Of a DNA stretch of 64,000 bases, positions 49,689-59,240 are shown piece by piece. The position numbers and the translations under genes are program-made. The number at the start of each line of letters is the position of its first letter. Positions within the stretch are counted from its first letter, which is position 1. The notes below the pieces were generated by a model that made no database searches, had not been told where the DNA came from, and saw only the letters and a program-made list of their open reading frames with translations. Source of the stretch: Paraeggerthella hominis (GTDB lineage Bacteria; Actinomycetota; Coriobacteriia; Coriobacteriales; Eggerthellaceae); contig NZ_JAJNOQ010000001.1 in assembly GCF_021044775.1 (NCBI RefSeq), positions 372,001 to 436,000 of the forward strand, in the 5' to 3' direction.

Positions 49689-51170
49689 TTATGCGTACCC
49701 GACCACTTGAACTATATAAATGTGATCTACGTCGTAAATATTACCGCTATTATCTACCTCGCCATACCAGGTGTCGTATCGTGAGATAGCGTTTCCAGAC
49801 ACTGTTACAACCTTGCCTTTTCCATAATAATTACCCTGGGAAAGCACCAACGGAACAAACAAAGCAACCCTCTTCCCGTCCGGGTTGTAGACCCTCGTTG
49901 ACGCATGGTTCATGTCGTTGACGCCGCCGTAATAGATAATCTCCAACATGCTGAAATTAGCAGCGGTTTCGTTCAGCGTGACCGTCCCGTTCGTGCCAGA
50001 TGCGTTGCTGTACAGCACTTTGCCGCCGTGCAGCACTCTCGTCGAGTTCTTGGTTAAGGCGGCGTTTGCCACGTCGAAGTTGCAACTCGGACCCGACACG
50101 TTCATTGACCCCGCGAAGCGGGAGTCCATCGTGACCTCGAATCCTTCCGTCGAGCTAGCCGCGGCTCCGAAAGCCACGGTCTTGCCGCCGTTCCCGATAT
50201 CCATCGGCCTGAACTGTGCTGGGACGATAGCCTGTTGCGATACGCTGCCGCCGCTATCGGTGACCGTGACGCGCACGTAATACGCGCTGCCGGCGGATAT
50301 ATTGCCCCCTCCTATGACAGACGATATGCTTCCGCTCGATGCCGCAGGGTTCGTGCTTGTCGCCGTCGTCCACGACGAGGCGGCAGTTGCCCGGTATTCG
50401 ATCTTCAGGGAGGTGGCTTTGTTGGACGGGTTGATCGACGTGTCCACAGCCCACGATCCCGTGACTTTCGCATACGTGCCGCTGTCGCTCGCCGTGCCGT
50501 TGCTCGTGCATCTGACGGCTGCCAAGTTGCTGACGGTCGGTTGGATGTAATTCCGCTCCCAGACGGCGTATAGGGTCACAGCCGAGTTCGACGTGTACGA
50601 TCCGCCTGCCGCATAGGTCGCGCTGGTAGCCGTTGGAGAGGTTGCCCAGCCTTTGAACGTGTAGTTTGCTCGCGTCGGATTCACGGTCGAGAGCGTCAAC
50701 GTCTCCCCGTACCACTTCGTTTGAGCGGAAGGAGCGCCCGTGCCTCCGTTGGCGTTGAAGGACACCGTGTACGAATCAAGGGCGGGAACGGTGAAAACCA
50801 CGTCGCCGCTTCCGGAACTCGATGCGACCGACCCGTTCATGTACCCAGACGAGTTGACCGCAGCTACGCCGAGGCTTACATTGTACGCGCTGTGCCCGCG
50901 GGCGTAGGAGTGCGAGTGCGAACCCTCCCAGTGGCGCGTGTAATCGTATCCTCCGTAGGAAGAGTGCATGCCTCCGCTTGCAGATGCGCACGCCCCTCCT
51001 GCGGTGTCCCATATCGTGGTCGTGATGCCCGACGAGATGTCGAAGCCATATCCCTGCGCCTGGACGCCGAAAGCAGTGACCGTCACGGTGAAATGCGTGC
51101 TGCTTAGCGAGGTGACGTAATCAGCGAAAGCTCGCCAATAGTTGACCGTGTTGCTGAAAACGGTTGCCAA
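49689..51170 (-). CDS. Phage tail-tip structural protein with InlB-type repeat
   Basis: 493 aa, Ser/Thr/Gly/Ala-rich. The N-terminal region (about 1-135) is beta-rich. One Flg_new/InlB B-repeat follows (VSFNANGGTGAPSAQTKWYG to LYAVWERN, about 140-205). A fibronectin-like segment comes next, and then a C-terminal domain resembling DUF859-type phage structural proteins (RPMDIGNGGKTVAFGAAASS). Such modules contact the host surface. 14 bp after the tail fibre gene. Confidence 0.7.
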   Translation of the reverse strand: MATVFSNTVNYWRAFADYVTSLSSTHFTVTVTAFGVQAQGYGFDISSGITTTIWDTAGGACASASGGMHSSYGGYDYTRHWEGSHSHSYARGHSAYNVSLGVAAVNSSGYMNGSVASSSGSGDVVFTVPALDSYTVSFNANGGTGAPSAQTKWYGETLTLSTVNPTRANYTFKGWATSPTATSATYAAGGSYTSNSAVTLYAVWERNYIQPTVSNLAAVRCTSNGTASDSGTYAKVTGSWAVDTSINPSNKATSLKIEYRATAASSWTTATSTNPAASSGSISSVIGGGNISAGSAYYVRVTVTDSGGSVSQQAIVPAQFRPMDIGNGGKTVAFGAAASSTEGFEVTMDSRFAGSMNVSGPSCNFDVANAALTKNSTRVLHGGKVLYSNASGTNGTVTLNETAANFSMLEIIYYGGVNDMNHASTRVYNPDGKRVALFVPLVLSQGNYYGKGKVVTVSGNAISRYDTWYGEVDNSGNIYDVDHIYIVQVVGYA

Positions 51171-51184
51171 TTACATTCCACCTC

Positions 51185-54100
51185 CTACCCTGTGTATACG
51201 AGCGTCAAATGCCCGTCGCTGTTGGCTACGAACGAGTACTTGCCGATGGTCAGCTTGTCGATGCTCGCAGTGTCGATGTCCGCATCGTTTATGTGCATCT
51301 GCTTGTTGCCGATGTGCGCGACTTTCGCGTTTCCTTCGTAGAACCCAAGCTCGGTGCTTGTTAGCCGTGACTTGAAGTTGCTGTCCGTTCCGCCCAGCTC
51401 CAAGAACGACGACGTACCGTCGGAGCCTTCTCGAATCCAGTTCTCCACGACCTCGGTTCGACCGTCGACGTACTTTCTCTCGTCCGTGAACTTCGCCTCG
51501 ACCGTTCCCTTGTAGACGTTCAGCTCGGTCGACAAGCTGCTTATCATCGTGGAGTTGTTCTCCGCTTTGATACCGGCGGCTCCTGCTGCGGTCTCGCAGC
51601 CTTCGACGCGCGTTTCGATGTCCTCTGGAGCAGGCGTCCAGTCGGTGGCTTTGTTGCCGCGCTCTAATTTGTACCAGTTAACCGTGCATGTTCCAGCAGA
51701 AGAAACTCCACTATTATCCACACTTGGATAGTAGTACGCCGTTACTTTGCGTATCTTGCTGGTATCGTTCGGTGTTGTGAACGTATAGCTTTTGGTCGTA
51801 TCTTTTCTTTCTTTGATGGAGATATTTTTATTCCACGACCAATCATCAGCATATAAAAAGACATTTAGATACTTGTTGTCCTCGGAGGTTTTGTCGTCGT
51901 TGGTTCTTCCGTTGACGGTTAGAGTGTATGTCGTGTTAGGTTCAAGAACCACCGATAAATTTCTTGTATCGAAGGCGTACTCATGATTGCTAGTATCGTT
52001 CGCCATCGAATCTAAAACAAGGTTCCTACCGCCGACCTCCAGCCCGTCGATGGCGTCCTTCGCTGCGTTCGCCGTCTCCTTGACCTCAGACACCGTGAGG
52101 TTGATGCCGTCTGCGGCAACCTTGATCGCCGCGTCGGCCTGCTCTTTGGTGTAGTACCCGCCGAGGGTTCTGGTCACTTCCTCTTTGGTCGCAGCCAGCT
52201 TGATGGCATCGGAGTTCTGCGTGATGCTCGTCTCCGCTTTCGTCACGCGGACGGCCAGCGCGTTCACGTCCTCCTGCGCCTTGTCGGCGGCGGCTTGGGC
52301 TTCGTCTGCTGCATCCTGGGCGGCGTCGGCTGCTGCTTTCGCGTTGTTAGCCGCCGTCTGGGCCGTAGCCGCCTGCTCCGCTGCGTCGTTCGCCGTCTCG
52401 TCGATCTCCGTCAGCCTTGAAACGGTGGAGCTGATCTGCCCGGCGTTCTGGGATATCTGCGATTGCAGCGACGCCGTGGCCTCGGTGAGTTCGGTCTTGC
52501 GCGCGTAGTCCGCAGTCATGGTTCTCGACACGGTTTCAAGCTCGGCGTCGAGCGCGTCTATGTCCCGCTGCGCTTGCTCCGCGTCGAGCTTCGCAGCAGC
52601 AGCTGTAGACGACGCCTCCTGCGCAGCCGTCTTGGCCTCGTTCGCGGAGGTCTGTGCAGCCGAAGCGTTGGCGTTTGCCTGCTCCGCCTCGGCCTTGGCG
52701 TTGATCGCAGCCGCTTTAGCGGTCTCCACAGCGTCTTTAGCCATGTCCGCTGCCGTCTTCGCCTCGGTAGCCTTAGCGTCGGCTTCCTCCGCTGCCTGCC
52801 ATGCCGCATCGGCCGCGCTCTGGGCGTTCTCCACGTCGGTCTGCATGCCCGTCACGAGCGTTTCCACGGCATCCACGGCTGCTTGCGCGGCCTTCGCCTC
52901 CGCCTGCGCGTTAATTGCTGATTGAGCCGCCGATTCGGCTGCGGCTTGCGCCTCTTCCGAAGTTCGCAGCGCGCCTTCGGCTGCTTCCTTCGCCTCGTTT
53001 GCCTTGCTCTGCGCTTCGTCTGCTCCCGCTTTGGCGTTTTCCGCCGTCTCCTGCGCCTGACCTGCCGCCGCGTTCGCCATGATCGCGTTTTTCGCAGCTT
53101 CCTTCGCTTCCGCGCTTATCCCGGCTACCGCGTCGATCTGCGCATTGATGGACGCGTTGAGCCTGCGTATCTGCTTGTTCGTCTCGCCCGTCACGGCATC
53201 GAAGGTGGTCCCCAGCGTGTAGACCGTCTGGCTTGGGTCGTTCAGGTCGGGGTCGATCTTCGCCACCAGCATGTACGAATCGAATCCGTGAGGCTTGCTT
53301 CGCACGCGCACAAGCTGGCCGGGCCGCAACGGAGAGCAGCCGTCCATGAACATTGACATGTCCACGGCCTTTATCTCGATGGTCGTTTTCGGCGACGTGT
53401 GCTCCTTCAGCGCTATCACCGCCGAATCGAGGAGGCCGTCGGCGGTCACGGCCTCCGAATCGGACCATTCCAGCTCGATCATGCCGTACTTCCGGACGGC
53501 CTCCGCGTCGTAGACGACGTCGCCGTCCTTGCGGAAGCGCGCGTCTTTGGAATAGGTGCCGTCGGGCAGCGATTCGAGCGTCGCGTATTCGTCCGATCCG
53601 TCGGGCTTGCCGCCCTTCGGCCTGATAGCCGTGTACAGGCTCGATGCCGAATCCGTGCGCGCGTAGTCGAGCAGGTTCACGCCGAAGTCGATCACCTGCG
53701 CGTTGACGTCCACGCAATCCGCCAGGTAGTCGATGACGCGCCGCCCGTTCTCGCGCCTGACGAACACGTAGCCGCCGGGGCCGTCGAGCAGCTTCGACTG
53801 CAGCTCTTCGGACGTCGTCGGAATCTGGGACGATGCGCGGTATATGCGGTCGTTCTTGTCGAGCAGCGCGCCCTCGTTGCGCCCCACGTCGAACCGCTGC
53901 GCCTCCGACACGCGCGAGTTGTGCTGGTCGATCAGCCATTGGAAATATCCGCTCACGGAGGAAGGGGCGGAAAGCTTCGCCTCCCCCTCCACGGTCGAGT
54001 ACGGGCGCACCAGCGAATCTCCGAGGTAGGCGAGCTCGCCCTTGCACGATGCCGTGCGCGTGTTCTTGAAATCCTGGGACAGCTCCCACACGTAGCCGGC

Positions 54101-54307
54101 GAAGACCAGGACGCCCCCGTCGTACACCTCCACCGGGCTCGACGAGTCGCGCTCGCGCACCGTGCCGAGAAGCGGGTGGTTCGGGGCCATCGTGAACACG
54201 AGCGACCCGGCCTGGTTCAGCCCTCCGGACAGCTTCGCGTCGGTCAGCAGAGACTCGTCTCCTCGCGGGTCGTGCAGGTAAGCGTCGCCGTACTTGACGA
54301 TGTACAC
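51185..54307 (-). CDS. Phage tail fibre / tail-associated lysin-type protein with Ala-rich coiled coil
   Basis: 1040 aa. Residues 1-370 form the tail-hub-like head (MYIVKYGDAYLHDPRGDESL, then PRGDES-to-EVYDGGVLVFAGYVWEL), as in siphovirus Tal/gp18 proteins. Residues about 390-720 are a long Ala/Glu/Lys coiled coil with recurrent AEEAxAAA heptads. Residues about 730-900 hold a carbohydrate-binding-like beta domain (GGRNLVLDSM, YTLTVNGRTNDD). The C terminus is short. DNA encoding the beta domain (about 51,680-52,030) is visibly AT-rich compared with both sides. Likely receptor-binding fibre. Confidence 0.78.
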   Translation of the reverse strand: MYIVKYGDAYLHDPRGDESLLTDAKLSGGLNQAGSLVFTMAPNHPLLGTVRERDSSSPVEVYDGGVLVFAGYVWELSQDFKNTRTASCKGELAYLGDSLVRPYSTVEGEAKLSAPSSVSGYFQWLIDQHNSRVSEAQRFDVGRNEGALLDKNDRIYRASSQIPTTSEELQSKLLDGPGGYVFVRRENGRRVIDYLADCVDVNAQVIDFGVNLLDYARTDSASSLYTAIRPKGGKPDGSDEYATLESLPDGTYSKDARFRKDGDVVYDAEAVRKYGMIELEWSDSEAVTADGLLDSAVIALKEHTSPKTTIEIKAVDMSMFMDGCSPLRPGQLVRVRSKPHGFDSYMLVAKIDPDLNDPSQTVYTLGTTFDAVTGETNKQIRRLNASINAQIDAVAGISAEAKEAAKNAIMANAAAGQAQETAENAKAGADEAQSKANEAKEAAEGALRTSEEAQAAAESAAQSAINAQAEAKAAQAAVDAVETLVTGMQTDVENAQSAADAAWQAAEEADAKATEAKTAADMAKDAVETAKAAAINAKAEAEQANANASAAQTSANEAKTAAQEASSTAAAAKLDAEQAQRDIDALDAELETVSRTMTADYARKTELTEATASLQSQISQNAGQISSTVSRLTEIDETANDAAEQAATAQTAANNAKAAADAAQDAADEAQAAADKAQEDVNALAVRVTKAETSITQNSDAIKLAATKEEVTRTLGGYYTKEQADAAIKVAADGINLTVSEVKETANAAKDAIDGLEVGGRNLVLDSMANDTSNHEYAFDTRNLSVVLEPNTTYTLTVNGRTNDDKTSEDNKYLNVFLYADDWSWNKNISIKERKDTTKSYTFTTPNDTSKIRKVTAYYYPSVDNSGVSSAGTCTVNWYKLERGNKATDWTPAPEDIETRVEGCETAAGAAGIKAENNSTMISSLSTELNVYKGTVEAKFTDERKYVDGRTEVVENWIREGSDGTSSFLELGGTDSNFKSRLTSTELGFYEGNAKVAHIGNKQMHINDADIDTASIDKLTIGKYSFVANSDGHLTLVYTG

Positions 54308-54308
54308 C

Positions 54309-54761
54309 TTACACAGCCCCCTTCACGGAGATGCCGAAATGAGGATCGCCGATCGACGTGTTGTTCGGATCGCACAGAACGAAGCTCGGCGACTGCGTAG
54401 TGGATTCGGTCGTCTGCTGTGCGACGAACGAGCAATGCGTCGAGTTCGTGCAGCTGTTGATCGCGATGGACGCGAACGGGCGGGACTTGAACGCGAAGGG
54501 GTACGCACCGAACGACATTTTTTGCGTCGCGTACATGTTGCCCCAGGCGGAAAGCCCCTGCGACGGGAACGCCTTGTCGTCGATCCAGCACTCGGCGGTG
54601 CCGTCGCTCCATTTCTTCCACCGCCATTCGCCCGTCTTCCCGCTGGAGACAACGTAGCATTTCCCGAGAGGGTCTATCTTGTCGGCGTTCCTGTTGAAAG
54701 CCTCGGGATCGATGTAGTCAGACCCGTTCACGTACTCCAGGTCTAGGTTAGCTGTTGGCAT
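54309..54761 (-). CDS. Phage tail-tip accessory protein
   Basis: 150 aa. Starts MPTANLDLEYVNGSDYIDPE and contains a Trp/Lys-rich middle (GEWRWKKWSDGTAECWIDDK) and AINSCTNSTHCSF. Small proteins of this kind, with a short N-terminal attachment motif and a beta-strand head, are found between Dit and fibre genes. The ATG overlaps the distal tail stop by 1 nt (TAATG). Specific role not recognised. Confidence 0.6.
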   Translation of the reverse strand: MPTANLDLEYVNGSDYIDPEAFNRNADKIDPLGKCYVVSSGKTGEWRWKKWSDGTAECWIDDKAFPSQGLSAWGNMYATQKMSFGAYPFAFKSRPFASIAINSCTNSTHCSFVAQQTTESTTQSPSFVLCDPNNTSIGDPHFGISVKGAV

Positions 54762-55639
54762 TAAAGATCACTCCATTCGTACTGTATGTAGGTCGCGTTC
54801 TCTCCGACCGCCTCCTCGTACACCCTAAGGTCGGCCCATCTCGTCTCCGACAGCTCCGCCCACCTCGTCTCGGCGAGGTCTTCCCATGCCGAGGACTTGG
54901 CGTTCGAGCTTCCGTTCATGGCCATGACCTCGTCCCATCTCAAAGACGACGCCTGCACCCACGTCATGGCGTGCGCCTCTCCGTCGGCGAGCTCGTACCA
55001 GCACGTGTTGCTGACCTCCCGGCTGTTGATGTACAGGTCGTTCCACCCCTCGCGGAAAACCACGTCGTTGAGGCGGTACGTCCCCTTGCCGAGCCGGATG
55101 ACCTCTCCGTCGGCGGTCGTGACCTTGGTAGGCTGGTCGCACTCGATGACCGGCTGCACGGGACGCCGACCGCACTCGAAGCGGTACATCCTGCCTCCGC
55201 TCGCATCGAGGCGGTAGGTCTGCGTCCCCTTGGTTTTCCACGGATCTGCCGTGACGTTGACCTTGATGTACCCGATATGGGCGGTGCTGTAGTACTCGTC
55301 AACCGCGAACCGGCCATGGTACGTGTACCCTGGGTCCATCGTCAGCGAGTAATCGAACTCGCGCCCGTGGAGGAAGTTCGACGCCTCCGTCTTGAGCTGC
55401 TCGAACATCTCCGGCTCGATGACGCCGAACACGAACGACTGGTTCCTTGCCCCGTACGCGACGTCTCCGGTCAACGCCTCGGTGAGGTCTATCGACCCGC
55501 TGCCGCCAGGCACGTCGACCAGGTAGGTCTTCGGAGCCGGAGGGGACAGCGTGCAGTCGTCTGACATCACCATGCCGAAACGCTCGAACAGGTCGACGCC
55601 TCCGACGACGATCCTGTTTTGAGGGTTTATCTCCTCCAT
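54761..55639 (-). CDS. Distal tail protein (Dit-like)
   Basis: 292 aa. The region around residues 50-140 (LTGDVAYGARNQSFVFGVIE, then LHGREFDYSLTMDPGYTYHG) matches the siphovirus Dit fold that joins tail tube and tip. The C terminus carries degenerate Trp repeats (SLRWDEVMAMN, SSAWEDLAETRWAELSETRW). It lies between the tape measure and tail-tip genes, as expected. Confidence 0.8.
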   Translation of the reverse strand: MEEINPQNRIVVGGVDLFERFGMVMSDDCTLSPPAPKTYLVDVPGGSGSIDLTEALTGDVAYGARNQSFVFGVIEPEMFEQLKTEASNFLHGREFDYSLTMDPGYTYHGRFAVDEYYSTAHIGYIKVNVTADPWKTKGTQTYRLDASGGRMYRFECGRRPVQPVIECDQPTKVTTADGEVIRLGKGTYRLNDVVFREGWNDLYINSREVSNTCWYELADGEAHAMTWVQASSLRWDEVMAMNGSSNAKSSAWEDLAETRWAELSETRWADLRVYEEAVGENATYIQYEWSDL

Positions 55640-55642
55640 CTT

Positions 55643-57991
55643 CTACCACCTCCTGAGATTCTCCACCCTGGCGAGCTCCGCTCCGATCGGTTGCGCGATT
55701 GACGACGCCAGCTTCTTCCCGTCCACGTAGACGGAGACTTCCCTGCCTTCCGCAGAGGCGATTGCCGCCGCCATGGCGTTGTACACGCCTTCCTCCGTTA
55801 TCCCGCCGCTCTGATCGACCCTGACCGTAACGCCGTTGGACGCGGCGTATCCCGCCGACGACATCCTCGGAGCTGATACGGCCATGTTCGAGAACGGCGC
55901 TGCCATTGCGTCGGCGAACCTCGTCGCCGTCTTCACTGCTCCTGCTCCCATGGCGGCCATCGACTTGGCTACCGATCCTGCAGCTGCGTCGATACCCTCT
56001 GCGGCTCCGAGGGGAACCCACCTGAACGTCGCCTTCATCACTTTCGACGGGGACGCGATGCCGAAGAAGCTCTTCACGGCGTCGAGCGCACCGGAGCACA
56101 CGTTTACGATGGCGTCCCAAACAGCACCCGCTGCGTCGCGGACGCCCGACACCATCCCTCGTACCATGTCGCCGGCTGCTGACGCCATCTGCCCGGCGAA
56201 CCCGGCGACCTTTCCAGGAAGGCTCGATACGAAAGAGATCACGTTTCCGACGAACTGGGATCCTGCCGTCGCCGCCTGGCTCGCCATCGACGCCGCCCAC
56301 GACGCTGCAGCAGATACAGCAGACGAGAGGAATCCCGACACCGATCCTGGAAGCCCGGCAAAGAACGACACGACGCTGCTCACGAACCATGATCCTGCCG
56401 CCACGGCCTGCGCCGCCATCGAGGACGCCCATGCGACCGCGTCTGCGACCGCCTGGTCGAGCCACGACTTGACGAGCATAGGGAGCTGCGAGAAGAAAGC
56501 GCCGACGTTCGTCACGAACTGGTTCACCGATTCAGGCAATCCTGCAAGGAACTCGACGAACCCGGTGAACGCGTCGATGGCGAATGTGGCGGCCTGCACG
56601 ATTCCTCCGAAGAGGGCGACGACCAGCGACAGGGCTGCCCCGAGCACGGTGCCGAGGAAGTCGGCGACAGGCTGAAGCGCCTCGTACATGCGCTGCGCTG
56701 CCCCGAGAAAGTCGCCGATCATCGGAGCAAGCTGCTCCAATGCCGGGATCACCCACTGGCCTATAGCGCTTCCGAGGCTCTCGAGAAGCGTCGACGCGGT
56801 CGAGAACGCTGCCGCCAGCGTCCCCGCGAACTGAGCTGCTACAGGGGCGAACGCGTCGACGAGGCGTCCTATCCACTCTTGCGCCGTCGCGATGGCCGAC
56901 GGGAGCTTCTCGCCTATCTCCGACACGATCGGGCCGAACGCTTCCTGCAGCGACCCTGTCGCCGCCGCGATGGAATCCTGCATTCCTTGCGGAAGCGAGC
57001 CCTTCACGGTCTCGAACGCGGTCGAGAACATCGTCCCCAGCGACGCAGCAAGCTCCGGACCTACTTTTGCGACGAGCTGCGGTATCGAACCCAAGGCCGT
57101 CCCTAGGATGCGACCGAGCCTCGGGATTATGTTCCCAGCGGCCGTGACGACGGAATCGACAAGCTGGCCGGTCAGCGCTTCGAGGTCGGCGTTCTCGTCG
57201 GCAAGCCCGGTGAGCCAGTTCGAGTAGGCGGCTTTCGCCATCGCAACAGATCCTTCGATGGTGGCTGCGGCCTCCTGCGCGGTGGTGCCTGTGATGCCCA
57301 TCTCCTGCTGCACCACGTGGATGGCTTCCACGATGTCGGCGTAGGAAGAGATGTCGTACTTGATTCCCGATATCTTCTCGGCATCGTCGAGCAGGCGCTG
57401 CATCTCCTCCTTTGTTCCTCCGTAGCCTAGCTTGAGGTTGTCGAGCATCGTGAAGTTCTGCTTCGCGAAGCCTTGGTACGCGTCGGTGATGCGCCCCATG
57501 TCGGTGCCCATCTTGTTCACGTTGTCCGACATGTCGGTGATCGCCATGTTCGCGTACTCGACGGCGGCGTTGGTGTCGCCGCCGAGGCTCTGCAGCAGCG
57601 ACGCGCTGAACGACGTAGCCTGCTCCATGTACTGGTTCGCGCTCATGCCGGCCGTCTTGTACGCGCCGGCAGCGTAAGCCTGGAGCTTCCCGCTGCTCTC
57701 CTTGAACAGCGTGTCGACGCCTCCAACCAGCTGCTCGTAGGATGCGTAGCTTTCGAGCGCGGATGCGGCAACCTTTGCGACGCCGGCGACGGCGGCAGCA
57801 GCCGCTGCCACGAGCGCTGCGAGCCCTGCTTTTGCCGCCGTTGCCGCCGCTCCTCCGAAGCTTCCTCCGAACGACTTGCCGACCGAGTCCCCGGCGCTGC
57901 TCGCGTCGACTGATTTCAGCTGCGCGGCGATGTTCGCCTTCTTCAGCTTCGGGTACAGCGCGACGTACGCGCTAGCCAATTCGCTTGCCAT
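55643..57991 (-). CDS. Phage tail tape measure protein
   Basis: 782 aa. Starts MASELASAYVALYPKLKKAN. Gly/Ala-rich helical repeats, several hydrophobic stretches (LAALVAAAAAAVAGVAKVAA; VLGAALSLVVALFGGIVQAA) and a TP901-core-like MEQATSFSASLLQSLGGDTN segment identify it. Two near repeats of about 40 residues occur in 505-610 (WASSMAAQAVAAGSWFVSSV and WAASMASQAATAGSQFVGNV). It sets tail length. The length sits immediately after the frameshifted chaperone genes, as in lambda-like tails. Confidence 0.9.
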   Translation of the reverse strand: MASELASAYVALYPKLKKANIAAQLKSVDASSAGDSVGKSFGGSFGGAAATAAKAGLAALVAAAAAAVAGVAKVAASALESYASYEQLVGGVDTLFKESSGKLQAYAAGAYKTAGMSANQYMEQATSFSASLLQSLGGDTNAAVEYANMAITDMSDNVNKMGTDMGRITDAYQGFAKQNFTMLDNLKLGYGGTKEEMQRLLDDAEKISGIKYDISSYADIVEAIHVVQQEMGITGTTAQEAAATIEGSVAMAKAAYSNWLTGLADENADLEALTGQLVDSVVTAAGNIIPRLGRILGTALGSIPQLVAKVGPELAASLGTMFSTAFETVKGSLPQGMQDSIAAATGSLQEAFGPIVSEIGEKLPSAIATAQEWIGRLVDAFAPVAAQFAGTLAAAFSTASTLLESLGSAIGQWVIPALEQLAPMIGDFLGAAQRMYEALQPVADFLGTVLGAALSLVVALFGGIVQAATFAIDAFTGFVEFLAGLPESVNQFVTNVGAFFSQLPMLVKSWLDQAVADAVAWASSMAAQAVAAGSWFVSSVVSFFAGLPGSVSGFLSSAVSAAASWAASMASQAATAGSQFVGNVISFVSSLPGKVAGFAGQMASAAGDMVRGMVSGVRDAAGAVWDAIVNVCSGALDAVKSFFGIASPSKVMKATFRWVPLGAAEGIDAAAGSVAKSMAAMGAGAVKTATRFADAMAAPFSNMAVSAPRMSSAGYAASNGVTVRVDQSGGITEEGVYNAMAAAIASAEGREVSVYVDGKKLASSIAQPIGAELARVENLRRW

Positions 57992-58633
57992 CGCGAGCCT
58001 CCTTCCTCGGCATCGACAGCCTTCTCTCGTACTCTTCCTGCGTCATGGACGCGGAGCGCTTCTTAGGAGCCTCCCTCCAAGGCGGGACAAGTTGGCCGTC
58101 CTTGTCGCGCCACGAGTTGAGCAGGTGGAAGAGCATCCACTCGGCGTCCGTCCACTGCGTTTCCGGGTTGATCTTCGCCAAAGTGAGCGAGCCTCTCGGC
58201 AGGCTGCGGGACAGAGACGCCGCATGCCTGACCGACACGCTCCCTCCCACGTCGTCGATGCAGACGCCGTAGTACCTCTGGAGGTCGGCTCTAAGCTCGT
58301 CCGGGTACTTGCGGCGCACCTCGGCGAAGAAGATCAGTTTTTTGCCTCTCCCTCGTTCATCTTCGCCATGAGCTCGTTGAAGAACCCGGTCATGGACGTG
58401 GCCGTAGTCACTCCCGCCTTGTTCGCGAGCGCGCTCTTCACCTTCGGGTACTGGTCGCCGAAGACGCGCTTGCACAGCTTCGGGAACGCGAAGATGTTGC
58501 CGTCCTGCATCTCTCCGAGAAGCTCCACTACCTCGATGTCGTTCATCACCTCTTTGTCGACCGTAACGTCGATTCCCTTTACGTTTACGGTTACGGGCGT
58601 TTCGTTCGCCTTTGCTTTGCCGTTCGTCGCCAT
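57972..58633 (-). CDS. Tail assembly chaperone, frameshifted long form (gpGT-like)
   Basis: Reading starts at 58633, shifts -1 at A AAA AAC (58337-58343), and continues in the second frame to 57972, giving about 220 aa. The second part reads LIFFAEVRRKYPDELRADLQ, then RYYGVCIDDVGG, resembling DUF5361-type T-domain proteins. The T frame has no ribosome-binding site or conserved start of its own. Its end overlaps the tape measure start by 20 nt. The long form brings tape measure and tail tube together during tail assembly. Confidence 0.85.
58334..58633 (-). CDS. Tail assembly chaperone, short form (gpG-like)
   Basis: 99 aa. Starts MATNGKAKANETPVTVNVKG and ends at TGA 58334, directly after the slippery heptamer. 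Residues 30-95 are helical (VELLGEMQDGNIFAFPKLCK). This is the major product, with the GT form made by frameshift. The start overlaps the tail tube stop by 1 nt. Confidence 0.85.
   Translation of the reverse strand: MATNGKAKANETPVTVNVKGIDVTVDKEVMNDIEVVELLGEMQDGNIFAFPKLCKRVFGDQYPKVKSALANKAGVTTATSMTGFFNELMAKMNEGEAKN
58337..58343 (-). promoter_or_regulatory. Programmed -1 frameshift site, A AAA AAC
   Basis: In the G frame the codons are GCA AAA AAC TGA; slippage by -1 gives AAA AAA CTG and opens the T frame. The heptamer A AAA AAC is one of the strongest known slippery sequences, and its position between gpG and the tape measure gene is the classical one. Confidence 0.9.
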
Positions 58634-59199
58634 TACGCGCTCTCCTCCTCGATTTCGGCGTAGTACTTGTACGCCTTGTTTCCCTGCTCGTCCGGAAGTG
58701 CCTTGATCTTGATCTCGGATCCGAGAGGCTCGGATCCGGAGTACTTCATCTCTCCGACCTCGATGACCTTCCCGCGAGGGACGACGGTCCGCTCCACCAT
58801 GGTCTCGGAAAGGAGCACCTCGAACACGTAGGATCGCGCGGCGGACTGCTTGCTGTTCACCAGCACGGCGATGTTGCCTTTACTGTCGACCGTCACGTTG
58901 TCCTGCCCGTACCGCTCTGCCAGCGCGTGCTTGTTCGTCTCGATCGGGTGGAACGCGTACGTCACCTCGTGATCGGTCCTGACGACGGCGACCTCGTCTC
59001 CTCCGAACGCTTTGAATCCCTCCGTGTCGCCGTTGATGGCCTCCGTGATGCCGTCCTCGTGGATGTAGCCGAGGCTGTTGAACCCTTCCTGCAGCGCCGT
59101 TGATGCGTCGGTCGGCACATTTGTCCCTCGGTCGGCCGAGTACACGGATCCTCCTACTTTGGGCTTCGGAATGTGCACGTTTTCAGCGTTTTGCGCCAT
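58633..59199 (-). CDS. Major tail (tube) protein
   Basis: 188 aa. Starts MAQNAENVHIPKPKVGGSVY; a beta-rich sequence with the common EVTYAFHPIETNK segment and an ending YKYYAEIEEES. Position and length fit the tail tube of siphoviruses. RBS present before ATG 59199. Confidence 0.85.
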   Translation of the reverse strand: MAQNAENVHIPKPKVGGSVYSADRGTNVPTDASTALQEGFNSLGYIHEDGITEAINGDTEGFKAFGGDEVAVVRTDHEVTYAFHPIETNKHALAERYGQDNVTVDSKGNIAVLVNSKQSAARSYVFEVLLSETMVERTVVPRGKVIEVGEMKYSGSEPLGSEIKIKALPDEQGNKAYKYYAEIEEESA

Positions 59200-59240
59200 A
59201 TCTCATCCTCCTATGCTGATAAGCCGCCCGAAGAGGGCGG

